Source: an uncultured Gammaproteobacteria bacterium
GTDB taxonomy: Bacteria; Pseudomonadota; Gammaproteobacteria; Coxiellales; Coxiellaceae
Direction of reading: 5' to 3'
NCBI GenBank assembly: GCA_903870185.1
Contig: CAIQCE010000027.1
Coordinates: forward strand, 1 to 8,131
DNA length: 8,131 nt
The position numbers and the translations under genes are program-made. Shown here piece after piece: positions 1-5,633 of the stretch (positions are counted from its first letter, which is position 1; each line of letters opens with the position of its first letter). The notes under the pieces are model-generated. The model ran no database searches and was not told where the DNA came from. It saw nothing but the letters and a program-made list of their open reading frames with translations.

Positions 1-1348
1 AGGCCACGGTCGTGGAGCTGTCTATGGGGATTGCGTGGCTCGATTGCTAAAAGCCATTGGTTATGAAGTTCATCGGGAATACTATGTCAATGATGCTGGT
101 CGCCAGATGCAAATTCTAGCACTCAGCATTTGGCTTCGATATTTGCAAATATTAAATGAAGAAATAACGCTACCACTGAATGCTTATCAGGGTGAATATC
201 TGATTGATATAGCCCAACAATTAAAAGCTCAAGAACACCAAAAATTAAAGGCCTCTTTTGCTGATATCATTGCTAAACTTCCACCTTTTGACGAAGAGCA
301 AAAAGATGCTCATATCGATCTGATGATTGCTGAAGCGAAAAATCAAATTGGAGAAGATAATTTCCAAATTATATTGGATCTAGGTTTGAAATGTATACTC
401 GCTGATATTCGAGGTGATTTATCTGAATTTGGAGTGGACTTCGACCAATGGTTTCCTGAAAGTGAATTGTTTAAAGATGGTTCACTGACGCAGGGATTAG
501 AACTTTTAAAATCGCATGGCTACACCTATGAAAAAGAAGGAGCCTTATGGTTTAAGGCAACTGAATTAGGCGATGAAAAAGATCGAGTTTTAGTTCGAGC
601 AAATGGACAGCCCACTTATTTTGCTTCTGATGTTGCTTATCACTTACATAAATATAATCTTAACTACGATAAAATTATTGATGTTTTCGGAGCCGACCAT
701 CACGGCTATTTACCAAGAATACGCGCCTTTTTAAAAGGTCTGGGTAGAGACCCTAATCGCTTGAATATCCTCATAGTTCAATTTGCAGTGTTATATCGAG
801 GAAAAACTAAAGTTCAGATGTCAACTCGCTCAGGCTCCTTCATCACCCTGCGCGAATTACGCGAAGAAGTTGGGAACGATGCCACTCGATATTTTTATAT
901 CATGCGAAAATCGGAACAACATTTAGATTTTGATTTGGAATTAGCAAAATCCAAATCCAATGAAAATCCCGTTTATTACATTCAATATGCGCATGCTCGA
1001 ATTTGCAGCGTTTGGCGACAACTTAAAATTAAAAATATGGCCTGGGATCGAAAAGTCGGAGAACAGCATCTCACCTTGCTTGAAAGTCCGCATGAAAAAA
1101 ATTTGCTGCTGACTCTAAGTCGATTTCCTGAGTTGATAAAAAATTCTGCTCAAAATCATGAGCCACATGTGTTAGCACATTACTTACATGGGATCGCCAA
1201 TCTATTTCATAGCTACTACAATGCGGAACAATTTATTGTTGAGGATGAAAAACTTTGCAACGCGCGGCTGTGTTTAATTTCCGCAGTGCAACAAGTTATT
1301 GTAAATGGATTAAACTTATTAGGCCTATCCACACCTGAAGAGATGTAG
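1..1348 (+). CDS. argS: Arginyl-tRNA synthetase, 3' part (5' end outside window)
   Basis: Cytoplasmic class I aminoacyl-tRNA synthetase that charges tRNA-Arg with arginine using ATP. The reading frame is open from base 2, with no start codon, so the gene begins upstream; 448 residues are visible. The first residues, GHGRGAVYG, are the second half of the class I HIGH-type signature, which the window edge cuts. They run into the family block REYYVNDAGRQM. Further on are GADHHGYLPRIRA (about 691-726), the KMSKS-equivalent VQMSTRSG (about 811-834), and the segment from REEVGNDATR to NPVYYIQYAHAR that leads into the C-terminal DALR anticodon-binding domain. The end (NGLNLLGLSTPEEM) matches the usual family C-terminus, so the 3' end looks intact. 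A GTG at 35 is in frame but is only an internal Val codon within the conserved signature. The next gene starts 2 bases after the stop, suggesting co-transcription. Identification is very secure. Confidence 0.97.
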   Translation, partial: GHGRGAVYGDCVARLLKAIGYEVHREYYVNDAGRQMQILALSIWLRYLQILNEEITLPLNAYQGEYLIDIAQQLKAQEHQKLKASFADIIAKLPPFDEEQKDAHIDLMIAEAKNQIGEDNFQIILDLGLKCILADIRGDLSEFGVDFDQWFPESELFKDGSLTQGLELLKSHGYTYEKEGALWFKATELGDEKDRVLVRANGQPTYFASDVAYHLHKYNLNYDKIIDVFGADHHGYLPRIRAFLKGLGRDPNRLNILIVQFAVLYRGKTKVQMSTRSGSFITLRELREEVGNDATRYFYIMRKSEQHLDFDLELAKSKSNENPVYYIQYAHARICSVWRQLKIKNMAWDRKVGEQHLTLLESPHEKNLLLTLSRFPELIKNSAQNHEPHVLAHYLHGIANLFHSYYNAEQFIVEDEKLCNARLCLISAVQQVIVNGLNLLGLSTPEEM

Positions 1349-1350
1349 AC

Positions 1351-1755
1351 ATGTTCTATAATGAGACCAAATCAAAAGCAACATTAGGAAATTCCAGTCC
1401 TAGCAAAAGACTGCTCATTGGTATTATTTTGATTTTATTAGTCTCGATCTCAGCATTACTTAAAAACATCATCACAACTTTCCCGGAATTCTGGGTTGAA
1501 CTTAAAACCTCTTCATCGAAATGGGTTGATCAAACCAAAACATTCACTCAAAAATTTCACCATCATGCAAAGCCTGTCAAAGTTGCGCCTGAAAAACCGA
1601 AGCCACCTGAAGTCAAAAAACCGCCCGTTCCCGTCAAGCCTAAATTTGATTTCTACACATTGCTGCCCAAGATGGAAATGAATTCAGAATCTCCTAAACC
1701 CAAAAAGGCTAAAAACAGCCCAAAAGAATCCCCTAGACCCATTTCACCTCAATAG
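1351..1755 (+). CDS. FtsN-like single-pass membrane protein lacking a SPOR domain
   Basis: A 134-residue protein. The cytoplasmic N-terminus is basic and polar (about 1-20). A strongly hydrophobic segment follows (about 21-41, LLIGIILILLVSISALL), most likely one membrane span with the rest in the periplasm. A Lys/Pro-rich linker (about 74-98) ends in KFDFYTLLPKMEM, the motif that in FtsN/SPOR-family proteins of gammaproteobacteria sits just before the C-terminal peptidoglycan-binding SPOR domain. Here only about 24 Pro/Lys/Ser-rich residues follow and no SPOR domain is present. The position directly after argS and before hslVU is where SPOR/FtsN-like genes are found in related genomes (recalled). 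ATG 1351 is chosen for its GAAGAG Shine-Dalgarno-like stretch (1337-1342) and its 2-base spacing from argS. It may be a naturally short or truncated cell-division protein. The division role is inferred; the membrane anchor and motif are seen directly. Confidence 0.72.
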   Translation: MFYNETKSKATLGNSSPSKRLLIGIILILLVSISALLKNIITTFPEFWVELKTSSSKWVDQTKTFTQKFHHHAKPVKVAPEKPKPPEVKKPPVPVKPKFDFYTLLPKMEMNSESPKPKKAKNSPKESPRPISPQ

Positions 1756-1811
1756 GTGAAATTCGATGTAAGATAAGACTCAGGATCTGCATATTAAGGT
1801 GAAATGGGTCT
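1735..1811. repeat. Three-arm inverted repeat over the end of the FtsN-like gene
   Basis: Arm A (1735-1749, AGACCCATTTCACCT) is a perfect 15-base inverted match to 1797-1811. Its inner 9 bases (1741-1749) also pair perfectly with 1754-1762, leaving a 4-base loop that contains the first base of the TAG stop (1753-1755). The short and the long hairpin therefore use the same left arm and exclude each other. There is no T-run after either hairpin, so a classical intrinsic terminator is not supported. A switch-like or attenuating role, or simply a duplicated palindrome, are both possible. Confidence 0.75.
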
Positions 1812-1846
1812 GGACAGCCCGCCCATTAAAAATTAGACTCGCCAGA

Positions 1847-1874
1847 TTGAAATTAAGACCTACTGCCCCCATTT
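1847..1874 (+). promoter_or_regulatory. Sigma-32 (RpoH) heat-shock promoter for hslVU
   Basis: The -35 element TTGAAA (1847-1852) and the -10 element CCCCATTT (1867-1874) are separated by 14 bases. The RpoH consensus is CTTGAAA, 13-14 bases, CCCCATNT; the only departure is A instead of C before TTGAAA. Transcription would start near 1881, about 24 bases upstream of the hslV start. hslVU is a classical RpoH target in E. coli, so position and sequence agree. Confidence 0.87.
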
Positions 1875-1904
1875 GACATAAATCAACTATTTAGAGGCCA
1901 TATC

Positions 1905-2450
1905 GTGGAACAATTCAGAGGCACCACCATACTATCAGTACGCCACCAAGGTAAAGTTGCGATCGGAGGAGACGGACAGGTCACCATGGGTCACACCGTC
2001 ATGAAAGGTAATGCTCGAAAAGTCCGAAGACTTTACAATAATAAAGTGATCGCTGGATTTGCAGGAGGCACAGCAGATGCCTTCACGCTTTTCGAACTCT
2101 TTGAAGCTAAATTGGAAAAACATCAAGGTCATTTGATGAGAGCGGCCGTTGAACTTGCGAAAGATTGGAGAACCGATAAATTATTAAGACGGCTAGAAGC
2201 CTTGCTTGCCGTTGCAGACAAAAAATCCTCTCTCATTATCACCGGCAATGGTGATGTAATTGAACCTGAACATGGATTAATGGCCATTGGTTCTGGTGGG
2301 CCCTATGCCCAATCTGCTGCGAAAGCATTAATCGATAACTCCAAACTTAGCGCTCCAGAGATAGTTAAAAAAAGCTTAACCATCGCAGCCGATATCTGTA
2401 TTTACACTAACCATCACTTCACTATTGAAGAACTCGTGTGTGAAGACTAA
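1905..2450 (+). CDS. hslV: ATP-dependent protease proteolytic subunit HslV (ClpQ)
   Basis: Peptidase subunit of the cytoplasmic HslUV (ClpYQ) protease. HslV forms a double hexamer of N-terminal-threonine peptidases, capped by HslU, that degrades misfolded and regulatory proteins. The 181-residue sequence is co-linear with the family. The start MEQFRG is a short propeptide, and removing it would expose catalytic Thr7 of the TT pair. GGDGQVTMG, MKGNARKVRRLY (with the active-site Lys), AGFAGGTADAFTLFE, AVELAKDWRTD, LEALLAVAD and AIGSGGPYA all follow in the expected order. The GTG start at 1905 is chosen because AGAGG (1893-1897) lies 7 bases upstream and the resulting N-terminus matches the propeptide form of the family. 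hslU begins 18 bases after the stop, so the two are one operon, driven by the sigma-32 promoter upstream. No defects seen. Confidence 0.97.
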   Translation: MEQFRGTTILSVRHQGKVAIGGDGQVTMGHTVMKGNARKVRRLYNNKVIAGFAGGTADAFTLFELFEAKLEKHQGHLMRAAVELAKDWRTDKLLRRLEALLAVADKKSSLIITGNGDVIEPEHGLMAIGSGGPYAQSAAKALIDNSKLSAPEIVKKSLTIAADICIYTNHHFTIEELVCED

Positions 2451-2468
2451 AACTACTGGATTCCTATT

Positions 2469-3821
2469 ATGAGCACCCTTGAAATTATGACGCCAAAAGA
2501 AATTGTTAAATCGCTTGATAAATTTATTGTAGGTCAAGCCGATGCCAAACAAGCAGTTGCTATTGCTCTTCGAAATCGTTGGAGACGCATGCAACTGGAG
2601 CCTGAATTAAGGTGTGAAATCACTCCTAAAAATATTTTAATGATCGGCCCAACGGGTGTTGGGAAAACTGAAATTGCCCGTCGGCTTGCTCATTTGGCTG
2701 GAGCCCCTTTTATCAAAGTGGAAGCGACTAAATTCACAGAAGTCGGTTATGTAGGGCGAGATGTAGAATCCATTATTCGAGATCTCGTCGATATCGCAAT
2801 CAAAATGACTCGTGAAAAAGCGGCGGATGTCGTTCAAATTGAAGCCACCGAGATGGCAGAAGAAAAAATCTTGGACGTACTGGTGCCCATGGGGAGCCCC
2901 AATGAAGCTCAAGCCATTGAAACTGCTTTAGCGAAGAAAAATTCAGCCACTCGTGAAATTTTTAGACGAAAATTACGTGATGGGAAATTGGATGAAAAAG
3001 AAATTGAAATTGAAGTTCAAGCAGGCGCCATAGGAATGGAAATTTTAGGACCTCCCGGAATGGAAGATGTCGTCGGTCAATTACAGAATATGATGGAAAA
3101 TATCAGCAATAAACGTACCCAAATGAGAAAAATGAAAATTCGAGATGCTTTAAAGCAACTCCAAGAAGAAGCCGCTTCTCGATTAATTAATGAAGAAGAA
3201 ATCAAATCCAATGCATTAGAAATTGTGGAACAAAATGGCATCGTATTCCTAGATGAAATTGATAAGATTGTTCGCCCTCACGGAATGAATGCTGGAGCTG
3301 ATATTTCACGTGAAGGGGTTCAACGAGACTTGCTTCCCTTAGTAGAAGGCAGCACCGTTTTAACTAAACATGGGATGGTTAAAACGGATCATATTTTATT
3401 TATCGCATCAGGTGCATTTCATCTCGCTCGGCCTTCTGATTTAATTCCGGAACTTCAGGGTCGTTTTCCTATTCGAGTCGAACTCAATGCACTCAAGATT
3501 GAAGACTTAGTACGCATCCTCACTGAACCCAAAGCTTCGCTGACTGAACAATATACAGCGTTGATGCAAACAGAAGGTGTTGACCTTAAATTCACTAAAG
3601 CAGGAATTAAGCGAATTGCAGAAATTGCTTACCAAGTGAATAATCAATCTGAAAACATTGGCGCTCGTCGCTTGCATACTATTCTGGAAAAACTGCTCAC
3701 CCATATTTCTTTTGAAGCGGATAGCCAAAAAGGCACGAGTATTTCCATCACACCCACCTATGTAGACCAACAGCTAGCACAAGTGGTGGCAAATGAGGAT
3801 TTGAGTCGGTATATATTGTAG
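2469..3821 (+). CDS. hslU: ATP-dependent protease ATPase/unfoldase subunit HslU (ClpY)
   Basis: AAA+ hexameric unfoldase that recognises, unfolds and feeds substrates into the HslV chamber in the cytoplasm. At 450 residues it is close to the E. coli protein (about 443). Visible elements in order: N-terminal MTPKEIVKSLDKFIVGQ; Walker A GPTGVGKT (60-67); pore-loop GYVG (93-96); the variable I-domain (about 110-245), rich in Glu and Lys; Walker B IVFLDE (258-263); arginine-finger region GRFPIRVEL (331-339, Arg332); sensor-2 GARR (398-401); and the C-terminal EDLSRYIL tail that inserts into HslV and activates it. Every catalytic element is intact. Translation starts at ATG 2469, 18 bases after hslV. 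Only a weak GGA (2458-2460) precedes it, so translation may depend on coupling to hslV. The start would also fit at the internal Met7, but the upstream Met gives the normal length. Confidence 0.98.
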   Translation: MSTLEIMTPKEIVKSLDKFIVGQADAKQAVAIALRNRWRRMQLEPELRCEITPKNILMIGPTGVGKTEIARRLAHLAGAPFIKVEATKFTEVGYVGRDVESIIRDLVDIAIKMTREKAADVVQIEATEMAEEKILDVLVPMGSPNEAQAIETALAKKNSATREIFRRKLRDGKLDEKEIEIEVQAGAIGMEILGPPGMEDVVGQLQNMMENISNKRTQMRKMKIRDALKQLQEEAASRLINEEEIKSNALEIVEQNGIVFLDEIDKIVRPHGMNAGADISREGVQRDLLPLVEGSTVLTKHGMVKTDHILFIASGAFHLARPSDLIPELQGRFPIRVELNALKIEDLVRILTEPKASLTEQYTALMQTEGVDLKFTKAGIKRIAEIAYQVNNQSENIGARRLHTILEKLLTHISFEADSQKGTSISITPTYVDQQLAQVVANEDLSRYIL

Positions 3822-3849
3822 GTTAGTCCCAAACGCAGCGCGGGCTAAC
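3822..3849. repeat. REP-like palindrome, copy 1 (after hslU)
   Basis: GTTAGTCCC (3822-3830) pairs with CGGGCTAAC (3841-3849) around a 10-base loop: 7 Watson-Crick pairs, one G-T wobble and one mismatch. It begins directly after the hslU stop codon and shares 21 of 28 positions with the reverse complement of 3894-3921. A T-rich stretch follows (3855-3868, CGTTCTTTTATTCA), so the hairpin could also help end or stabilise hslVU mRNA. The family resembles the short extragenic palindromes common in gammaproteobacteria. Confidence 0.65.
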
Positions 3850-3893
3850 AATCCCGTTCTTTTATTCATTTATTGAAAAGAATATGCAGATTT

Positions 3894-3921
3894 GTTGGAC
3901 CATGCTGCGCCTGGGACCAAC
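3894..3921. repeat. REP-like palindrome, copy 2 (inverted relative to copy 1)
   Basis: GTTGG (3894-3898) pairs with CCAAC (3917-3921), and after one mismatch CC pairs with GG. Read on the minus strand, this 28-base unit matches copy 1 at 21 of 28 positions, including GTCCCA and CGCAGC. The head-to-tail inverted pair separated by 44 bases is the layout of a bacterial interspersed mosaic element (two opposed REPs). The two units can also pair with each other over 3821-3839 and 3904-3922 (16 of 19 positions). Confidence 0.6.
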
Positions 3922-3934
3922 CCACGCATTCTTA

Positions 3935-3967
3935 GTAAGAAACTGTCACTTTATGACAGTTTCTTAC
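3935..3967. promoter_or_regulatory. Upstream AbiEi operator-like palindrome (IR1)
   Basis: A perfect 14-base inverted repeat (3935-3948 with 3954-3967) around a 5-base loop. Its core CTGTCA-N5-TGACAG (3943-3959) recurs at 4014-4030. The 23-base units 3940-3962 and 4011-4033 match at 19 positions. It ends 6 bases upstream of the abiE -35 box. AbiEi antitoxins are known to repress their own operon by binding two inverted repeats in the promoter, so this is the likely upstream site. Confidence 0.82.
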
Positions 3968-3973
3968 AATTAT

Positions 3974-4002
3974 TTGAAAAAAATATCAATTATAGCTATA
4001 AT
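3974..4002 (+). promoter_or_regulatory. Sigma-70-type promoter of the abiE operon
   Basis: TTGAAA (3974-3979) and a perfect TATAAT (3997-4002) with an ideal 17-base spacer, in very AT-rich DNA. The predicted start is near 4009, between the -10 box and the downstream operator copy. A strong promoter clamped by an autorepressor fits toxin-antitoxin control. Confidence 0.85.
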
Positions 4003-4010
4003 TCTGTTAG

Positions 4011-4033
4011 AAGCTGTCATTTTTTGACAGTAT
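4011..4033. promoter_or_regulatory. Downstream AbiEi operator-like palindrome (IR2)
   Basis: CTGTCA (4014-4019) and TGACAG (4025-4030) with a TTTTT centre. It repeats the core of IR1 in the same orientation, centre to centre 71 bases apart. It lies just after the predicted transcription start and 10 bases before the abiEi start codon, where bound repressor would block clearance or initiation. The outer arms are weaker than in IR1, so the two sites may differ in affinity. Confidence 0.8.
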
Positions 4034-4043
4034 CGAGCATATT

Positions 4044-4670
4044 ATGAAAAAACTCTTAGATTTCAAGTCGCAACATCCCAAACCTTATTTTACCGAACTG
4101 GAACTGGAACATTGGCTACCAGGAACGCCTGATAGCCGCCACGGAAAGGTAAAAAGGTTATTAGCCCAAGGCGAGCTTATTCGGCTTCGACGAGGCCTCT
4201 ATTGTTGGGCAACCCCGCAAAGTGTCTTGCAGGCAGCCCATCCTTTTGAGCTAGCACAGCAAATCTATGGTCCTTCATTTATTAGCTTAGAATCGGCCTT
4301 AAATTACCACCAGCTGATTCCAGAGCGGGTATATACCATAACAAGTGTTAGCGCTAAACGTTCCAAAGAATTCAGCACTCCTTTGGGAGATTTCAGTTAT
4401 ACACACACACCACTTGAGGATTTTTATACAGAAGTAATCTTAATCAAAGAAAATAATAATCAATTTCTAATGGCAAAAATTTGGCGTGCTCTTTGCGATT
4501 ATGTATTTTGCTATAAAAAAGATTGGACTAGCCTTGACACCTTGGTTAAAAATTTACGCATCGATCCCGAAGACTTACCCCTCTATACGGATGAAGAAAT
4601 AGAAATATTGTGTGAATATTATCAATCTAAACGCATTGATCGTTTTTTAAAAAATTTAGGAGCTCGATAA
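4044..4670 (+). CDS. abiEi: AbiEi-family antitoxin / autorepressor (type IV toxin-antitoxin)
   Basis: Antitoxin and transcriptional repressor of an AbiE module, 208 residues. The N-terminal part (about 14-57) reads as a winged helix: FTELELEHWL, then HGKVKRLLAQGELIRLRRGLYCW, with a basic recognition helix and an Arg-rich wing. The next domain begins FISLESALNYHQLIPERVYTIT (about 79-100), the characteristic AbiEi block. Then come SKEFSTPLGDFSYTHTP and a C-terminal helical part ending KRIDRFLKNL. In the family, the C-terminal domain is needed to counter the toxin and the N-terminal domain binds the promoter. The protein does not need to bind the toxin directly, which is the mark of type IV systems. 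The start at ATG 4044 follows IR2 closely; the only Shine-Dalgarno-like sequence is a weak GAG at 4035-4037. Its stop codon overlaps the toxin start by one base. Identification rests on recognised family pattern and operon context. Confidence 0.87.
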   Translation: MKKLLDFKSQHPKPYFTELELEHWLPGTPDSRHGKVKRLLAQGELIRLRRGLYCWATPQSVLQAAHPFELAQQIYGPSFISLESALNYHQLIPERVYTITSVSAKRSKEFSTPLGDFSYTHTPLEDFYTEVILIKENNNQFLMAKIWRALCDYVFCYKKDWTSLDTLVKNLRIDPEDLPLYTDEEIEILCEYYQSKRIDRFLKNLGAR

Positions 4671-5527
4671 TGAGTGTTACTTTTATTCAAGAAAGGCTAT
4701 TAAGTTACCATCCCTCCAACTTAGATGAGCAAGAAAATGCCCTTAAAGAAATCGCTCAAGAAATTGCTTTATTGGGCCTTTCACGCGCTGGTTTTTTTAA
4801 AATAGCGGCATTTCAAGGCGGAACTTGTCTTAGAATAGTTTATGGTCTTGAACGATTTTCAGAAGATCTCGATTTTGTACTCGACTTTCCCAATAAAAAT
4901 TTTAATTGGGATCTTTATCTGAAAAATATGCAAGAAGAATTTAAGACCTATGGTTTTCAGTTAGAGCTCAAAAGGCGAGCTGAATTAGAAAAAGCTGTTA
5001 AAATCACTTTTTTAAAAGCAGATTCAGACGGTGGTTTATTAATTATTAAGGACCATCGAACCAATAAACCTCGATTACGCATTAAACTTGAAATTGATAC
5101 AAATCCACCTGAAGGCTCACGTGACGAACTAAAATACTTAGATTTTCCAGAATCTTTTGCCATTAAGACTCAGGACCTTCCCAGTTTATTTGCTGGAAAA
5201 TGCCATGCTCTCTTGTGTCGTGGATATACAAAGGGCCGAGATTGGTATGATTTCAATTGGTATGTGAGTCGAAAAACTCCTATTAATTTTATTTTACTAA
5301 ACAAGGCGATCAACCAAGCAGGACCTTGGTCTGGGAAACATATTAAAGTCACCCCACCTCTGTTTTTAGCAGAGCTTAAGAAGAAAATTGAAAGCATTGA
5401 TTGGAATATAGCCAAACAAGATGTGGAGCATTTTTTAAAACCCAAAGACCGTGCCAATTTAGAAATATGGTCAACTGAATTTTTTCTATCCCGCTTGGAA
5501 AAGCTGGAGACTTACATAATTTCTTAA
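4670..5527 (+). CDS. abiEii: AbiEii-family nucleotidyltransferase toxin
   Basis: Toxin of the AbiE module, 285 residues, of the nucleotidyltransferase (DUF1814-type) fold. Family toxins arrest growth and can abort phage infection, and some members transfer nucleotides to tRNA ends. The four expected motifs are present. The first is GGTCLR (50-55) followed by RFSEDLDF (62-69), with metal-binding Asp66 and Asp68. The second is KLEID (139-143), carrying the third acidic residue. The third is AGKCHALLCR (175-184), with Lys177. The fourth is KGRDWYDF (188-195), with Arg190, Asp191 and Asp194. Catalytic residues all appear intact, so it is probably active. ATG 4670 shares its A with the antitoxin TAA (TAATG). 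AGGAG (4658-4662), 7 bases upstream, is a strong Shine-Dalgarno site, better than the one for the antitoxin. Coupled translation behind an autorepressed promoter is expected. The specific target cannot be read from the sequence. Confidence 0.9.
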   Translation: MSVTFIQERLLSYHPSNLDEQENALKEIAQEIALLGLSRAGFFKIAAFQGGTCLRIVYGLERFSEDLDFVLDFPNKNFNWDLYLKNMQEEFKTYGFQLELKRRAELEKAVKITFLKADSDGGLLIIKDHRTNKPRLRIKLEIDTNPPEGSRDELKYLDFPESFAIKTQDLPSLFAGKCHALLCRGYTKGRDWYDFNWYVSRKTPINFILLNKAINQAGPWSGKHIKVTPPLFLAELKKKIESIDWNIAKQDVEHFLKPKDRANLEIWSTEFFLSRLEKLETYIIS

Positions 5528-5610
5528 CTTACTGATTGAACCTAGATTCAATGCCGGAGGCCTTCGCAGTAAGCTTCAACTGCAGAATCTAGGTTTAAGT
5601 TGACAAGTTA
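5525..5610. repeat. Long imperfect inverted repeat downstream of abiEii
   Basis: A perfect 11-base match, AACCTAGATTC (5539-5549) with GAATCTAGGTT (5585-5595), extends through a G-T wobble and two further pairs to 14 positions (5536-5549 with 5585-5598). Outer hexamers TAACTT (5525-5530) and AAGTTA (5605-5610) are also complementary, with poorly matched DNA between. The 35-base centre holds a second small stem, GCAGT/ACTGC (5566-5570 with 5579-5583). The left edge includes the abiEii stop codon. No T-run follows. It may terminate or insulate abiE transcription, or be a short palindromic mobile element; neither is proven. Confidence 0.65.
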
Positions 5611-5627
5611 CGTACGTCCCCTATCAT
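5600..5627 (+). promoter_or_regulatory. Probable sigma-70 promoter of ubiEJB
   Basis: Perfect -35 TTGACA (5600-5605) and TATCAT (5622-5627) with a 16-base spacer. The spacer contains the palindrome ACGTACGT (5610-5617). The expected start is about 5633-5635, at or next to the ubiE ATG (5634), giving a nearly leaderless transcript. The -35 box overlaps the outer part of the inverted repeat upstream, so hairpin extrusion or a bound protein there could affect it. Confidence 0.6.
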
Positions 5628-5633
5628 TCCATT

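Noticed and set aside
1496..1681. 61-residue + strand reading frame inside the FtsN-like gene
   Set aside because: It overlaps the real gene in another frame, lacks a ribosome site, and its sequence has no recognisable features.
1873..1906. TTGACA at 1873 as a sigma-70 -35 box for hslV
   Set aside because: The only possible -10 (TATCGT at 1901) is 22 bases away and overlaps the start codon; the sigma-32 match explains the region better.
2637..2912. Minus-strand reading frames across hslV, hslU, abiEii, ubiE and ubiB
   Set aside because: Each lies fully or mostly opposite a well-conserved gene, with no motif, promoter or ribosome site of its own; they are coding shadows.
3935..3967. IR1 as the intrinsic terminator of hslVU
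   Set aside because: The stem is perfect but has no following T-run, and its core recurs at 4014-4030 beside the abiE promoter, so an operator is the better reading.
3922..5530. Target-site duplication flanking the abiE module (TTCTTA at 3929 and 5521 area)
   Set aside because: The shared stretch is only about 6 AT-rich bases and also occurs within IR1, so it cannot be told from chance.
5525..5610. Integron attC site or tRNA gene downstream of abiEii
   Set aside because: The outer hexamers do not fit the RYYYAAC/GTTRRRY core pair of attC, and no cloverleaf with a TTCGA-type T-arm can be drawn on either strand.
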